Shown piece by piece: positions 40,947 through 50,926 of a stretch of DNA of 64,000 bases (its first letter is position 1; each line of letters begins with the position of its first letter). A program made the translations under genes and the position numbers. The stretch comes from Campylobacter blaseri (GTDB lineage: Bacteria > Campylobacterota > Campylobacteria > Campylobacterales > Campylobacteraceae), in contig NZ_CP053841.1 of the NCBI RefSeq assembly GCF_013201895.1, positions 1,550,001-1,614,000 of the forward strand, given 5' to 3'. The notes under the pieces are model-generated. The model saw only the letters and a list, made by a program, of their open reading frames with translations. It had not been told where the DNA came from and made no database searches.

Positions 40947-43768
40947 TTCATGCCCTTTAACTCATCTACTAAAAACTGACCAGTGTAAGAGAGAGTTTTT
41001 TTGTAATTTTTTGCTAGTTGTTTTGGTGTCCCACAAGCTATTATTTTTCCACCTTTGCTACCGCCCTCAGGCCCCATATCTACTATATAATCAGCATTTT
41101 TTATCATATCCATATTATGTTCAATAACAAAAACAGAATTTCCCAAATCAACTAAATGTTGCAAAACTTGTGTTAGCTTATCAACATCAGCAAAATGAAG
41201 TCCTGTAGTTGGCTCATCAAGTATATAAAGAGTTTTACCTGTATCACTTTTACTAAGCTCTTTTGCAAGTTTCACCCTTTGAGCTTCACCACCACTTAAA
41301 GTAGTTGCATTTTGCCCTAAGGTTACATAGCCAAGACCCACATCTTGCATAGTTTTAAGCTTTGAGTAAATTTTAGGAACTGCTTTGAAAAACACAAGTG
41401 CCTCATCAACACTCATAGCCAAAACCTCAGCTATGTTTTTGCCTTTGTATAAAACCTCTAAAGTTTGCTCATTGTATCTTGCTCCATTACAAGCATCACA
41501 AACCACTTTAATATCTGGTAAAAAGTGCATTTCTATCTTTATCTCACCATCACCTGAGCATTTTTCACATCTTCCACCTTTGACATTGAAACTAAATCTT
41601 CCTATTTTATAACCTCTAAGTTTAGCCTCTTTTGTCTGTGCAAAAAGAGCTCTTATCTCATCCATAGCCCCTGTATAAGTAGCTGGGTTTGATCTAGGTG
41701 TTCTTCCTATTGGGCTTTGATCTAGATAAATCACTTTATCTAAATATTCTAGTCCATCAATAGTAGTTCCTTTTATCTTTTTAACTTTTCTAGCATTATT
41801 TAACTGTTCTTGCGCTTCTGGTAAAAGAGTTTGAAGCACAAGTGAACTTTTCCCGCTCCCACTAACACCTGTTATGCAAACAAGATTGCTAAGTGGAAAT
41901 TTAGCACTTAAATTTGAGATGTTGTTGATATTAACATTTTTAATGCTTAGCCATTTTTTTTGCTTTCTATTTTTTTGATAATTTATATTTTTTTCGCCAT
42001 TTAGATATTTTGCTGTTTGTGTGTTGCTTTCTAATATACCTTTATAGCTTCCACTATAAATTACACTTCCACCATTTTTACCTGCACCCTCGCCTATATC
42101 AACTATAAAATCAGCATTCTCAATTGTCTTTTTATCATGTTCAACAACTATTAGAGTATTTCCTTTATCACGAAGTTCTTTTAAAGTGTTTATAAGCTTT
42201 AGTGTATCTCTTTCGTGAAGTCCGATGCTAGGCTCATCTAAAACATACATAACCCCACTTAGCCCGCTTCCTATTTGAGAAGCAATTCTTATCCTTTGAG
42301 CCTCACCACCACTTATAGTTCTAGCATCTCGCCCTAAACTTAGATAATCAAGACCAACATTATTTAAAAAATAAAGCCTCTCTCTTATCTCTTTTAAAAT
42401 AGGTTTTGCTATTGCTTTTTGTTGCTCACTAAAATACTCAAAATTCTCTTCATTTTTAAAAAACTTAACACAATTTTCTATGCTCATATCTATAATATCA
42501 GCTATTGTAGCATTTGCTACTTTTACCGCTAAACTCTCTTTTTTAAGCCTATGTCCGCCACAAGTTTCACAAATTCTCTCACTCATATATTCATCTAAAT
42601 CATTTTCACCTTTTAAAATATCATAAGCAATTTTCACAACACCTTCAAATTTCCGTTTAAGCTTATGTCTTTTCCATAAAAATTCTACATCCTTTGCATT
42701 TCCATACAAAACTAGTCTTTTTTCATCATCACTAAGCTCTCCATAAGGTTTTTTTATCTTAATTCCATTTTGTTCACAAAAAGCACATAAAAATTTATAA
42801 TAATAACTCTTATTAAAGCCATACATTATTTTTATCGCTCCATTTTCTATGCTTATACTCTCATTTATAATCTTATCTAAGTCTAAACTAAACCTAATCC
42901 CAAGCCCATCACAATCAGGACAAGCACCCTTAACTGAGTTAAAGCTAAAGCTAAGTGGCTCAAGGGGGGTAAAAGAAATTTTACAATCAAAGCAAGCCAT
43001 GTGCTCACTATAATGAATGTGATCGTTTTCTAGCCCTACCTCATCAGCATTTAATATATCAATCTCAAGCTCTCCATAGCTTAGTGCCAATGCTTTTTCA
43101 ACATCTTGTGCTATTCTTTCTTTGTTGTCATCATTTATAACAACCCTATCAATAACTGCCTTAATAGTATGTTTTTTAGTTTTACTAAGTTCGATATCCT
43201 CATCAAGCCTAACCATCACACCATCTATTTGAGCCCTTATATAGCCCTTTGCTCTAAGGCTTTCTATCATATCAACAAAGGTTCCCTTTTTCTCTCTTGC
43301 TAATGGTGAAAAAATAATAATTCTTGAATCTTGTGGTAGTTTTAAAATTTCAGCTATGATATCACTTGCACTCATTTTTGATATAGGCTTTCCACAACTA
43401 TGACAATGTTGAATGCCAACCCTTGCATACAAAAGCCTCAAATAATCATAAATTTCAGTTATAGTCCCAACAGTTGATCTAGGGTTTTTTGAAGTTGTTT
43501 TTTGATCAATTGCAATGGCTGGCGTTAGTCCTTCAATCTTATCAATATCAGGCTTACTAGCCCTATCTAAAAACTGCCTTGCGTATGAGCTTAAACTCTC
43601 CATATATCGCCTTTGACCCTCAGCATACAAAGTATCAAATGCAAGTGTGCTTTTCCCACTTCCGCTAAGTCCTGTTAAAACAACAAGTTTATTTTTTGGA
43701 ATTTTTAAACTTATATTTTTTAAATTATTCTCTCTTGCCCCAATTATATCTATAAAATCATTCATCAT
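40943..43768 (-). CDS. uvrA: UvrABC excision nuclease subunit A
   Basis: A 941-residue damage-recognition ATPase. Two P-loops (GLSGSGKSTLA and GVSGSGKSSLV), two ABC signatures (ISGGEAQRIRIA and LSGGEAQRVKLA) and zinc fingers (CHSCGKP, CDGLG region, CEKCSGDGEIK...CDACNG) are all present. The gene ends in an overlap with the PIN-like gene and starts right after the TSUP gene. Confidence 0.98.
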   Translation of the reverse strand: MMNDFIDIIGARENNLKNISLKIPKNKLVVLTGLSGSGKSTLAFDTLYAEGQRRYMESLSSYARQFLDRASKPDIDKIEGLTPAIAIDQKTTSKNPRSTVGTITEIYDYLRLLYARVGIQHCHSCGKPISKMSASDIIAEILKLPQDSRIIIFSPLAREKKGTFVDMIESLRAKGYIRAQIDGVMVRLDEDIELSKTKKHTIKAVIDRVVINDDNKERIAQDVEKALALSYGELEIDILNADEVGLENDHIHYSEHMACFDCKISFTPLEPLSFSFNSVKGACPDCDGLGIRFSLDLDKIINESISIENGAIKIMYGFNKSYYYKFLCAFCEQNGIKIKKPYGELSDDEKRLVLYGNAKDVEFLWKRHKLKRKFEGVVKIAYDILKGENDLDEYMSERICETCGGHRLKKESLAVKVANATIADIIDMSIENCVKFFKNEENFEYFSEQQKAIAKPILKEIRERLYFLNNVGLDYLSLGRDARTISGGEAQRIRIASQIGSGLSGVMYVLDEPSIGLHERDTLKLINTLKELRDKGNTLIVVEHDKKTIENADFIVDIGEGAGKNGGSVIYSGSYKGILESNTQTAKYLNGEKNINYQKNRKQKKWLSIKNVNINNISNLSAKFPLSNLVCITGVSGSGKSSLVLQTLLPEAQEQLNNARKVKKIKGTTIDGLEYLDKVIYLDQSPIGRTPRSNPATYTGAMDEIRALFAQTKEAKLRGYKIGRFSFNVKGGRCEKCSGDGEIKIEMHFLPDIKVVCDACNGARYNEQTLEVLYKGKNIAEVLAMSVDEALVFFKAVPKIYSKLKTMQDVGLGYVTLGQNATTLSGGEAQRVKLAKELSKSDTGKTLYILDEPTTGLHFADVDKLTQVLQHLVDLGNSVFVIEHNMDMIKNADYIVDMGPEGGSKGGKIIACGTPKQLAKNYKKTLSYTGQFLVDELKGMK

Positions 43769-44515
43769 CTATCCTAAAAATATCTTTTTTAATGTCATTA
43801 AAAGCATCATGGTGTATAAAATTAAAAGCAGTTTTTTTTGTAAAGACTTATCAATTTTGTGGCTAAATTTTACACCATAATAAACACCTAAAAGTGAGCC
43901 AATCCCAAGCATAAAACCATTTTTATAATCAACAAGTCCAGCAAAAGAAAGGCTTATAAACCCGCTAAAAGATGAAAATACTACAAAAAATAGCCCCATT
44001 GAAAGTGCCTTTTTAATATCAAATCCTAAAAATCCAACTAAAATAGGAGTTAAAAACAATGCACCACCAATTCCCATACTTATAGCAAAAACACCTATTA
44101 AAAATCCAACTATAAACAAAATATATATAGAATTGATCTCTTTTTCGGCAATTTGTGGAGCTTTAAAAAACTTTATAATAGTTAAAGCCAAAGCAATAGC
44201 AAGACCTATTTCAAGATAAATTTCTTTAACACCTGAAACTATGTATCCGCTTAAACTTGCACCAAAAAGCCCACCTAATCCGACAAAAATACCTTCGTTG
44301 ATTTTTAATTTATTGTTTTTGTAATTTACATACGAGCCAAAAATAGAGCTAAAAAGCATCTGCGTAATTGAAATTCCAACAGCAGTTTTAATATCATATC
44401 CTAAAAAAAGCATTGTTGGAACAACAACAGTTCCACCGCCAATGCCAAAAAAACCAGAAATAGCACCAACAACTACTCCAAGCCCCAAAAACTCTATAAT
44501 ATGTAAAATTTCCAT
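43769..44515 (-). CDS. TSUP (TauE/SafE) family membrane transporter
   Basis: A 248-residue protein with about eight transmembrane helices. Both TSUP half-repeats are visible (GAISGFFGIGGGTVVVPTML and GVFAISMGIGGALFLTPIL). Family members export or import sulfite, sulfonates or other organic anions; the substrate is unknown here. Its stop is adjacent to the uvrA start, so the two are probably cotranscribed. Confidence 0.9.
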   Translation of the reverse strand: MEILHIIEFLGLGVVVGAISGFFGIGGGTVVVPTMLFLGYDIKTAVGISITQMLFSSIFGSYVNYKNNKLKINEGIFVGLGGLFGASLSGYIVSGVKEIYLEIGLAIALALTIIKFFKAPQIAEKEINSIYILFIVGFLIGVFAISMGIGGALFLTPILVGFLGFDIKKALSMGLFFVVFSSFSGFISLSFAGLVDYKNGFMLGIGSLLGVYYGVKFSHKIDKSLQKKLLLILYTMMLLMTLKKIFLG

Positions 44516-44630
44516 CTTATCTCATTTCTATAATCTTTTATTTTACCCAAAGAGTATAAATATTTTTAAATTTTAATGTTTTTATTAAACAATATTATAT
44601 TTTAATTGTTGTATTTGAAGTTTTAAATGT

Positions 44631-44636
44631 TATAAT
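44631..44636 (+). promoter_or_regulatory. Probable -10 element of the 44722 gene
   Basis: TGTTATAATAAAT carries a consensus TATAAT about 85 bases before the start codon, in the divergent region between the TSUP gene and this gene. Confidence 0.5.
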
Positions 44637-44721
44637 AAATCCCAAATTTCAAACAAGTAAGATATATGATTATATAAATTCATTAAATTAGCTTGTTTAT
44701 ATTAAACTATTAAGGCTATAT

Positions 44722-45585
44722 ATGGTAAAAAGAAATTTAATTTTAACATTTTTAATGCTTGCTATAAATTTAGGAGCAACAACACTTATATCGCAAAATA
44801 CTTATAAATTTCAAGATAGAATTGAAGTTGCTCTTGTTTTTGATAATGAGTTTGATGGTGAAATTTTCCTTACTAAAAATGAGGATAACTTTAATATTTT
44901 TCTTAGAAATGTTAAATCAAAAGAAAAGTTTTTATCTAATGTAAACTCAAAAATTATATCTAGCTTTACTATAGAAAATGTAAAAGATGGCGTTGAGTTG
45001 GTAGTTGTAGGAGATAAAAACTTGGAGCTTGATGCAGAACTATCAAAAGATAATAAAACACTAAATATTAAATTTATTGACAAAAATTTGGCTAACTCCA
45101 TTAATGAAATTTCTAAAAAAGAGATAGTTACTCAAAAAGAAACTACGAAAAATAGCTCAAACTTCAAAATTACATATATTATAATTCCTTTTATTTTAAT
45201 AGTTACTCTTGTTTTTTTGTATTTTAAATTTAAAAAATTACCTTCGGAAAATTTAGACTTTAAAGGATTTGATGATTTTGAAGACAGTGCCTTTAAAAAT
45301 TTAGATGATAATATTCAAGAAAAAAACGAAGAGGTTATTGTTGAAGAAAAGCATAGTGAAGAGTTAGATAAAGAAAACTTAGATGTAAATTTAAGACCAA
45401 ATGTAATATATAATAATAAAATCACAAATGACAGAGAACTTCTTTTAATAGAAAAAGATGGTAAAATTTACATAAGCTTTTTAACAAAAGACAATGAACT
45501 TCCAGAAAAATCATACAATGAGATGTTAGAACATGAGGATAAATTTCAAGAATTTTTAGAAATATGTAAAAATAAAACTATTTAA
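44722..45585 (+). CDS. Single-pass membrane protein of unknown function
   Basis: A 287-residue protein. It has an N-terminal signal peptide (~1-18), a periplasmic domain (~20-145; TLISQNTYKFQDRIEVALVF and ELSKDNKTLNIKF suggest a beta-rich fold), one transmembrane helix (~151-169) and an acidic cytoplasmic tail (~175-287). The tail ends in a small domain with LLLIEKDGKIYISFL. I do not recognise the family. The layout suggests an envelope sensor or scaffold, but nothing identifies a partner. It is convergent with fldA and separated from it by a strong hairpin. Confidence 0.75.
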   Translation: MVKRNLILTFLMLAINLGATTLISQNTYKFQDRIEVALVFDNEFDGEIFLTKNEDNFNIFLRNVKSKEKFLSNVNSKIISSFTIENVKDGVELVVVGDKNLELDAELSKDNKTLNIKFIDKNLANSINEISKKEIVTQKETTKNSSNFKITYIIIPFILIVTLVFLYFKFKKLPSENLDFKGFDDFEDSAFKNLDDNIQEKNEEVIVEEKHSEELDKENLDVNLRPNVIYNNKITNDRELLLIEKDGKIYISFLTKDNELPEKSYNEMLEHEDKFQEFLEICKNKTI

Positions 45586-45609
45586 TAGATCTAGTTTTTA
45601 CTAGATCTA
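45586..45609. terminator. Bidirectional terminator between the 44722 gene and fldA
   Basis: A 9-bp perfect stem (TAGATCTAG/CTAGATCTA) with a loop TTTTTA lies directly after the plus-strand stop. AT-rich flanks serve both convergent genes. Confidence 0.75.
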
Positions 45610-45614
45610 AAGTT

Positions 45615-46112
45615 TTAAACAAAATACTCTTTTATCTGCTCAATCCATAATGAAATTCTCTCGTCATTTTTTTCTTCTTCATTATCATAATCAAGCGGCA
45701 AGCCAACAAAATCACCATTTTCATCTATAGCCTCACTCTCTTCAAAACTGTACCCATCAGCACTTACAGCACCAACCATATTGCCACCTGCTTCTTTTAG
45801 CTTATGATACAGCTTAGCCATTCCATCACAAAACTCATCTGCATAGGCATCACTATCACCAACTCCAAATACAGCGATGGTTTTTCCGCTTAAATCAAGT
45901 GCTTCAAAATTAAATTCATCCCAATCATCTTGCATATCTCCTGCATTCCAAGTAGAGGTTCCACATATTAACTTATCATACTCATTCAATGTTTTTGCAT
46001 CAATATCAGCAACATTTAAAACATCTAGTTCAATTCCTAGTTTTTCTTTTACTAAATTTGCAGCATTTTCTGTATTTCCCATAGAGCTTCCAAACACAAT
46101 CGCAATTTTCAT
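45615..46112 (-). CDS. fldA: Flavodoxin
   Basis: A 165-residue FMN electron carrier. The phosphate-binding loop FGSSMGNTENAA, the CGTSTWNAGDMQDDW loop and the VFGVGDSDAYADEFCDG segment mark a long-chain flavodoxin. In epsilonproteobacteria flavodoxin accepts electrons from pyruvate and 2-oxoglutarate oxidoreductases. The pyruvate enzyme is encoded 1.2 kb upstream on the same strand. The two intervening genes and a Fur-like site suggest a shared iron-linked control. Confidence 0.97.
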   Translation of the reverse strand: MKIAIVFGSSMGNTENAANLVKEKLGIELDVLNVADIDAKTLNEYDKLICGTSTWNAGDMQDDWDEFNFEALDLSGKTIAVFGVGDSDAYADEFCDGMAKLYHKLKEAGGNMVGAVSADGYSFEESEAIDENGDFVGLPLDYDNEEEKNDERISLWIEQIKEYFV

Positions 46113-46114
46113 TT

Positions 46115-46837
46115 TTATCCTTTTTTTATTATTTTATTATTTATAGAATAAGGCACAACTTTTATGGATTTTTCTTTTCCAGAACTATTGCAACCTTTAA
46201 TTTCAATATGCCTACACAATTTTTTTTGCCTAGGCAATACTAAATAAATATCCATATTTTCTTTACACATATTGAATGCTTTTCGCAAATCTCTATCAAA
46301 AGTTCCCTCTTTTTCTCTATTAAACTCACTAAATGATGGCATAACGCATAGAACTTTTCCATCATTTTTAGTTAAATACAGAACATTTTCTTCAACAATA
46401 ACCTCTTTATCTTTATGCATTTTTTGTATTTTTGAAAATACATAATTTATAAAAAAGTCTTTCGAATTAAAAACTAATCCCGGCGTTTCTTTAAAATAAA
46501 TCATTTTAATAAGCTTTGCAACGCTAAAATAAGGAATATCTAAAATAATCTTATCTTTAAAACTTTTATTTTTATAATTATGTATAATCTCGGCAGAAAG
46601 AGGACATATTTTTTTAATATGGTTTATATCAAGATTGTTTAATAAAATTTGAATTTTAGCTTCAAAAATCTCTTCTAGGCTATTTAAATTTAATACATAT
46701 TGCAAAGGGACTGTTAACTCCTTTTGAACATATGCATTAAATTGTGTCAAAAAATACAAAAATATATCTTTTTTATCCAAACAAGAAAATATTTCTGGTA
46801 TTAATTCGCCTCTGCCTATTAAAAAACCGAAATTCAT
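46115..46837 (-). CDS. Conserved hypothetical protein of the fldA operon
   Basis: A 240-residue protein without signal peptide. It is of unknown function and probably equivalent to the C. jejuni gene just upstream of fldA (recalled as Cj1383c). It contains FGFLIGRGELIPEIF near the start and a basic C-terminus. The start is taken as ATG at 46837 (MNFGF), next to the stop of the DUF2325 gene; a TTG at 46855 would add six residues. It ends two bases before the fldA start, so it is coupled to it. Confidence 0.75.
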   Translation of the reverse strand: MNFGFLIGRGELIPEIFSCLDKKDIFLYFLTQFNAYVQKELTVPLQYVLNLNSLEEIFEAKIQILLNNLDINHIKKICPLSAEIIHNYKNKSFKDKIILDIPYFSVAKLIKMIYFKETPGLVFNSKDFFINYVFSKIQKMHKDKEVIVEENVLYLTKNDGKVLCVMPSFSEFNREKEGTFDRDLRKAFNMCKENMDIYLVLPRQKKLCRHIEIKGCNSSGKEKSIKVVPYSINNKIIKKG

Positions 46838-46838
46838 A

Positions 46839-47150
46839 TTACTTAGAACAACCAAATTCTCTATCTAAATCAAAAATTTTACAAAATTCGCAAAATACAC
46901 AACTTACACTTCTTTTAGCACAAACTATTGGTATTTTTCTTTTTTTAGCATCATTTTTAATCTTTTTCATAGTATTGTGATTTAAAAAAGATGTTAGCAT
47001 AACAATACAGTCTGTATCTAAAGGTATTGATTTTCTATTTACTCTATTTTCATTTCTAGCATCCCAATGCTCTATTTTGCTAGCTCCTAAATCCGATAAA
47101 ACCGCTTTTATTGGCGTTATTTCATCTGCGCCTACTACAAGAACTGACAT
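46839..47150 (-). CDS. DUF2325 small protein
   Basis: A 103-residue protein with the DUF2325 pattern: SVLVVGADEITPIKAVLSDL at the N-terminus, DCIVMLTSFLNHNTMKKIK, and KIPIVCAKRSVSCVFCEFCK with clustered cysteines (CVFCEFC) that could bind metal or Fe-S. The function is unknown. It is first in the run DUF2325-hypothetical-fldA, which C. jejuni also has near katA (recalled). Confidence 0.85.
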   Translation of the reverse strand: MSVLVVGADEITPIKAVLSDLGASKIEHWDARNENRVNRKSIPLDTDCIVMLTSFLNHNTMKKIKNDAKKRKIPIVCAKRSVSCVFCEFCKIFDLDREFGCSK

Positions 47151-47178
47151 AATGTTTCCTTTTTGTTTAATTTTATTA

Positions 47179-47184
47179 ATTATA
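47179..47184 (-). promoter_or_regulatory. -10 element of the DUF2325-fldA operon
   Basis: The minus strand reads TTTTGTATAATTAAT, a consensus TATAAT about 30 bases upstream of the DUF2325 start codon. Confidence 0.65.
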
Positions 47185-47207
47185 CAAAATTAGTTCTTAA
47201 ATTATTC

Positions 47208-47226
47208 TGATAATGATTATTGAAAT
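47208..47226. promoter_or_regulatory. Fur/PerR-type operator-like site
   Basis: TGATAATGATTATTGAAAT fits the NATWAT-type repeats of Fur-family boxes (GATAATGATTATT core). It lies immediately upstream of the -35 region of the promoter at 47179-47184. It suggests iron- or peroxide-responsive control of the flavodoxin operon. Which regulator binds cannot be told from sequence. Confidence 0.5.
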
Positions 47227-47240
47227 ATGCTATATCATTG

Positions 47241-47264
47241 TATGCACTAGAAATCTAGTGCATA
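47241..47264. terminator. Hairpin after the PFOR gene
   Basis: A 10-bp stem TATGCACTAG/CTAGTGCATA with loop AAAT, just after the PFOR stop. On the minus strand it lacks a clear T tract (ACAATG follows), so termination may be partial. Confidence 0.55.
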
Positions 47265-47269
47265 AATTT

Positions 47270-50200
47270 TTAACTTTCAAACTCATCGCTATAATCAGCA
47301 CTTGCTAATCTTTTTAACTGCCTATAGTTTTGCTGTGCATCTTTTTTATTTTTTTGAAATAACTTGTCTGCCTTATCTGGATTTGATTTTTTAAGAGAGC
47401 TATATCTTGTCTCATTCATTAAAAACTCATCATATAAATCAAAATCAGGCTCTTTTGATGTTATTTTAATTGGATTTTTTCCCTCTTTTATCAAAGTTGG
47501 ATCATACACATATGTTGGCCAATACCCACATTTTGTAGCAAGAGCACCTTGGTTTCCAGAAGAAGATAACCCACCTTTCATCCCATGTGCTATACATGGA
47601 GAATAGGCAATTATAAGACTTGGTCCCTTATAAGCCTCTGCAGCCTTTATTGCTTTTATAGTATTAGCTTGCGAAGCATTTGAGTTAATTTGCGCTACAA
47701 AGATATTTCCATAAGTCATGGCAAGTTGACCTAGGTCTTTTCTTTTAACAGGTTTTCCAGAAGCTGTAAACTCTGCAACTGAGCCAGTTCTTGAAGCTTT
47801 AGAGCTTTGTCCTCCTGTATTTGAATAAACCTCAGTGTCTAAAACTAAAATATTTATGTCTTCACCACTTGCTAAAACATGATCTAATCCACCATAACCT
47901 ATATCATAAGCCCAGCCATCTCCACCAATAATCCATTGTGATTTTTTAGAAAAATAGTTTTTTAATGATAAAAGCTCTTTAGCTCCCTCGCTATCTCTAT
48001 TTTGCTCTAAAATTTCTACCAATTTTCTACTAAGTGCTGGTGATTTTTCACTATCATCTTTATACTCTATCCAGTCATTATATAGTGCTGATAATGCATT
48101 TGGAACTTTATCTTTTGTTCTTAGCATAATATCTTCTATTCTATGTCTTATTGTATCACTTGCTACCTTCATTCCCATACCAAATTCAGCATTATCCTCA
48201 AATAAAGAGTTCCCCCATGCAACGCCTTTTCCATCTTTGTTTTTCTTATATGGCATAGATGGTGCTGAAGCGCCATAAATAGAGCTGCATCCAGTTGCAT
48301 TTGCAACTATCATATGATCACCAAACATTCTTGTAACAAGTGTTAAATATGGAGTTTCACCACACCCAGGACAAGCAGCATGAAACTCAAAATATGGCTC
48401 AGCAAATCCTATACCTTTAACGCTATCTTTATTCATCAAATCATCTTTATATGTAACATTTTTGAATAGATAATCGGCATATTCTTGTTCATTTTTCTCA
48501 AGCTCTTCTCCAAGCGGAACCATAACAAGTGATTTTTCTTTACTAGGACAAACTTCAGCACAAAGATTACAGCCTGTACAATCAAGCGGGCTAACTTGAA
48601 TTTTATATTTCAACCCTTTAACTTCTTTTCCTTTGGCTTCTAATAGTTTATCAACCATACCTTTTGGTGCATTTTTCTCTTCTTCCTCATTGATTAAAAA
48701 TGGTCTTATCACAGCATGAGGACAGACAAAAGCACATTGATTACATTGGATACAATTTGTCTCTATCCATTTTGGAACAGTTACACCTATACCTCTTTTT
48801 TCATATTGGGTTGTTCCTGACTCAAAACTACCATCTTCATAACCTAAAAAAGCAGATACTGGTAAACTATCTCCACGCGCAGCATTTATAGGTTTTACCA
48901 CATTTTCTATAAAATCATTTCCAATATATTTATCTTCAATCTTTATCTCTTCATCAAGCTCTGCCCAAGAAGGATCTATTTCAACTCTTACTAACTTATC
49001 AGAACCCTCGTCAATTGCCCTATAATTCATTTGAATTATTTTTTCACCTTTTTTTGCGTAAGTTTTAGCTGCATATTCTTTCATATACTCTTTAGCGTCA
49101 TCAAAAGGTATGATTTTAGCTAATTTAAAAAATGCTGATTGCATAATGGTATTTGTTCTATTCCCAAGACCTATCTCATTTGCAAGCTTTGTAGCATTTA
49201 TAATATAAAACTCAACATTTCTCTTAGCTAATATCTTTTTAACTTTGTTTGGAATTCTACTAACTGTCTCTTTAGCATCCCATATAGAGTTTAGTAAGAA
49301 AATACCATTTTCTCTAATTCCATCAATCACATCGTATATATCTAAATATCCAGCAACAGAACACGCGACAAAATGTGGATTTGAAACAAGGTATGTAGAG
49401 CGAATTGGCTCTTTACCAAATCTTAAATGGCTCCTTGTATATCCTCCTGATTTTTTAGAATCGTATGCGAAATATGCTTGCACATATAGATCTGTTTTAT
49501 CTCCTATAATTTTAATTGAGTTTTTATTTGCCCCAACTGTTCCATCTGCACCAAGACCGTAAAATAAACATTCAATTGTATCATCACCACTTAAAGAAAT
49601 TTTTTCTTTAACATCCAAAGATGTAAATGTAACATCATCAACAATCCCAACAGTAAACCCATTTTCAGGCTCTTCTTTTTTAAGATTGTCATAAACAGCT
49701 ATCATTTGTGCAGGATCAACATCTTTTGAGCTAAGTCCATATCTTCCGCCTACTATTTTAGGTGCTTTTTCTTTACCATAAAATGCCGCTTTTATATCAA
49801 GATAAAGAGGCTCACCTAAACTTCCAGGCTCTTTTGTTCTATCTAAAACTGCAATTTTTTCAACTGTTTTTGGCATAACATCAAAAAGGTATTTCAAACT
49901 AAATGGCCTATAAAGACGAACTTTTATAAGACCCACTTTTTCTCCTTTGCTATTTAGATAGTCCACAACCTCTTCTATTGTTTGGTTTACAGAACCCATA
50001 GCAACTATAATTCTAGTTGCATCTTTATCTCCATAATAATCAAATGGCTTATAATCTCTACCTGTTATTTTTGAAATTTCTTTTAAATAATTGGCAACTA
50101 TATCAGGTAAGGCATTATAATACCTATTAGAAAGTTCTCTTGTTTGAAAATATATATCATCGTTTTGAGCAGTTCCTCTAGTTTTTGGATTTTCAGGATT

Positions 50201-50824
50201 TAAAGAATCATCTCTAAATTTTTGAATAGCATCATAATCAACTAACCTATCAAAATGGCTATAATCCATAACTTCAACTTTTTGGATTTCATGACTAGTT
50301 CTAAATCCATCAAAAAAATGCATAAAAGGAACTCTGCCTTTTATAGCAGCAAGATGTGCCACTCCGCCTATATCCATAACCTCTTGAACACTATCGCTTG
50401 CTAAAATTGCAAAACCAGTTTGTCTAGCAGCATAAATATCTTGATGATCACCAAATATAGATAATGCTTGTGCTGCAATTGACCTTGCTGCAACATGTAT
50501 AACCCCAGGAAGCAATTGCCCTGCAATTTTATACATATTTGGAATTTTAAGTAAAAGCCCTTGTGAAGCTGTGTATGTAGTAGTTAAAGCTCCTGCTTGA
50601 AGCGAGCCATGAACGGTTCCTGCCGCACCTGCTTCGCTTTGCATTTCTACAACCTTTACAGGCATCCCAAAAAGATTTTTCTTCCCTTGCGCAGCCCAAA
50701 CATCAGTGTAGTCAGCCATCGGAGATGATGGGGTTATAGGATAAATTCCCGCAACCTCTGTAAAAGCATATGAGACATAAGCTGCTGCTTCATTCCCATC
50801 CATTGTTTTCATATTTTTACTCAT
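47270..50824 (-). CDS. nifJ: Pyruvate:ferredoxin/flavodoxin oxidoreductase
   Basis: An 1184-residue single-chain enzyme converting pyruvate and CoA to acetyl-CoA and CO2, with electrons passed to flavodoxin or ferredoxin. The N-terminal domain I has GNEAAAYVSYAFTEVAGIYP. Two 4Fe-4S motifs are in the ferredoxin-like domain (CIQCNQCAFVCP and CTGCNLCAEVCP). The TPP-binding domain has ACPGCGETPY and GGDGWAYDIGYGGLDH. Length matches the fused NifJ/Por type. A distant fldA on the same strand provides a likely electron acceptor. Confidence 0.97.
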   Translation of the reverse strand: MSKNMKTMDGNEAAAYVSYAFTEVAGIYPITPSSPMADYTDVWAAQGKKNLFGMPVKVVEMQSEAGAAGTVHGSLQAGALTTTYTASQGLLLKIPNMYKIAGQLLPGVIHVAARSIAAQALSIFGDHQDIYAARQTGFAILASDSVQEVMDIGGVAHLAAIKGRVPFMHFFDGFRTSHEIQKVEVMDYSHFDRLVDYDAIQKFRDDSLNPENPKTRGTAQNDDIYFQTRELSNRYYNALPDIVANYLKEISKITGRDYKPFDYYGDKDATRIIVAMGSVNQTIEEVVDYLNSKGEKVGLIKVRLYRPFSLKYLFDVMPKTVEKIAVLDRTKEPGSLGEPLYLDIKAAFYGKEKAPKIVGGRYGLSSKDVDPAQMIAVYDNLKKEEPENGFTVGIVDDVTFTSLDVKEKISLSGDDTIECLFYGLGADGTVGANKNSIKIIGDKTDLYVQAYFAYDSKKSGGYTRSHLRFGKEPIRSTYLVSNPHFVACSVAGYLDIYDVIDGIRENGIFLLNSIWDAKETVSRIPNKVKKILAKRNVEFYIINATKLANEIGLGNRTNTIMQSAFFKLAKIIPFDDAKEYMKEYAAKTYAKKGEKIIQMNYRAIDEGSDKLVRVEIDPSWAELDEEIKIEDKYIGNDFIENVVKPINAARGDSLPVSAFLGYEDGSFESGTTQYEKRGIGVTVPKWIETNCIQCNQCAFVCPHAVIRPFLINEEEEKNAPKGMVDKLLEAKGKEVKGLKYKIQVSPLDCTGCNLCAEVCPSKEKSLVMVPLGEELEKNEQEYADYLFKNVTYKDDLMNKDSVKGIGFAEPYFEFHAACPGCGETPYLTLVTRMFGDHMIVANATGCSSIYGASAPSMPYKKNKDGKGVAWGNSLFEDNAEFGMGMKVASDTIRHRIEDIMLRTKDKVPNALSALYNDWIEYKDDSEKSPALSRKLVEILEQNRDSEGAKELLSLKNYFSKKSQWIIGGDGWAYDIGYGGLDHVLASGEDINILVLDTEVYSNTGGQSSKASRTGSVAEFTASGKPVKRKDLGQLAMTYGNIFVAQINSNASQANTIKAIKAAEAYKGPSLIIAYSPCIAHGMKGGLSSSGNQGALATKCGYWPTYVYDPTLIKEGKNPIKITSKEPDFDLYDEFLMNETRYSSLKKSNPDKADKLFQKNKKDAQQNYRQLKRLASADYSDEFES

Positions 50825-50926
50825 TAGTTATCCTTTAAAAGCATTTTCAAAATGCTTTATTGTAGTTTTATATATAATTTTATCGAATTTGTTTTAATAG
50901 GGTAATAATATTGAAATTTTAAAAAA

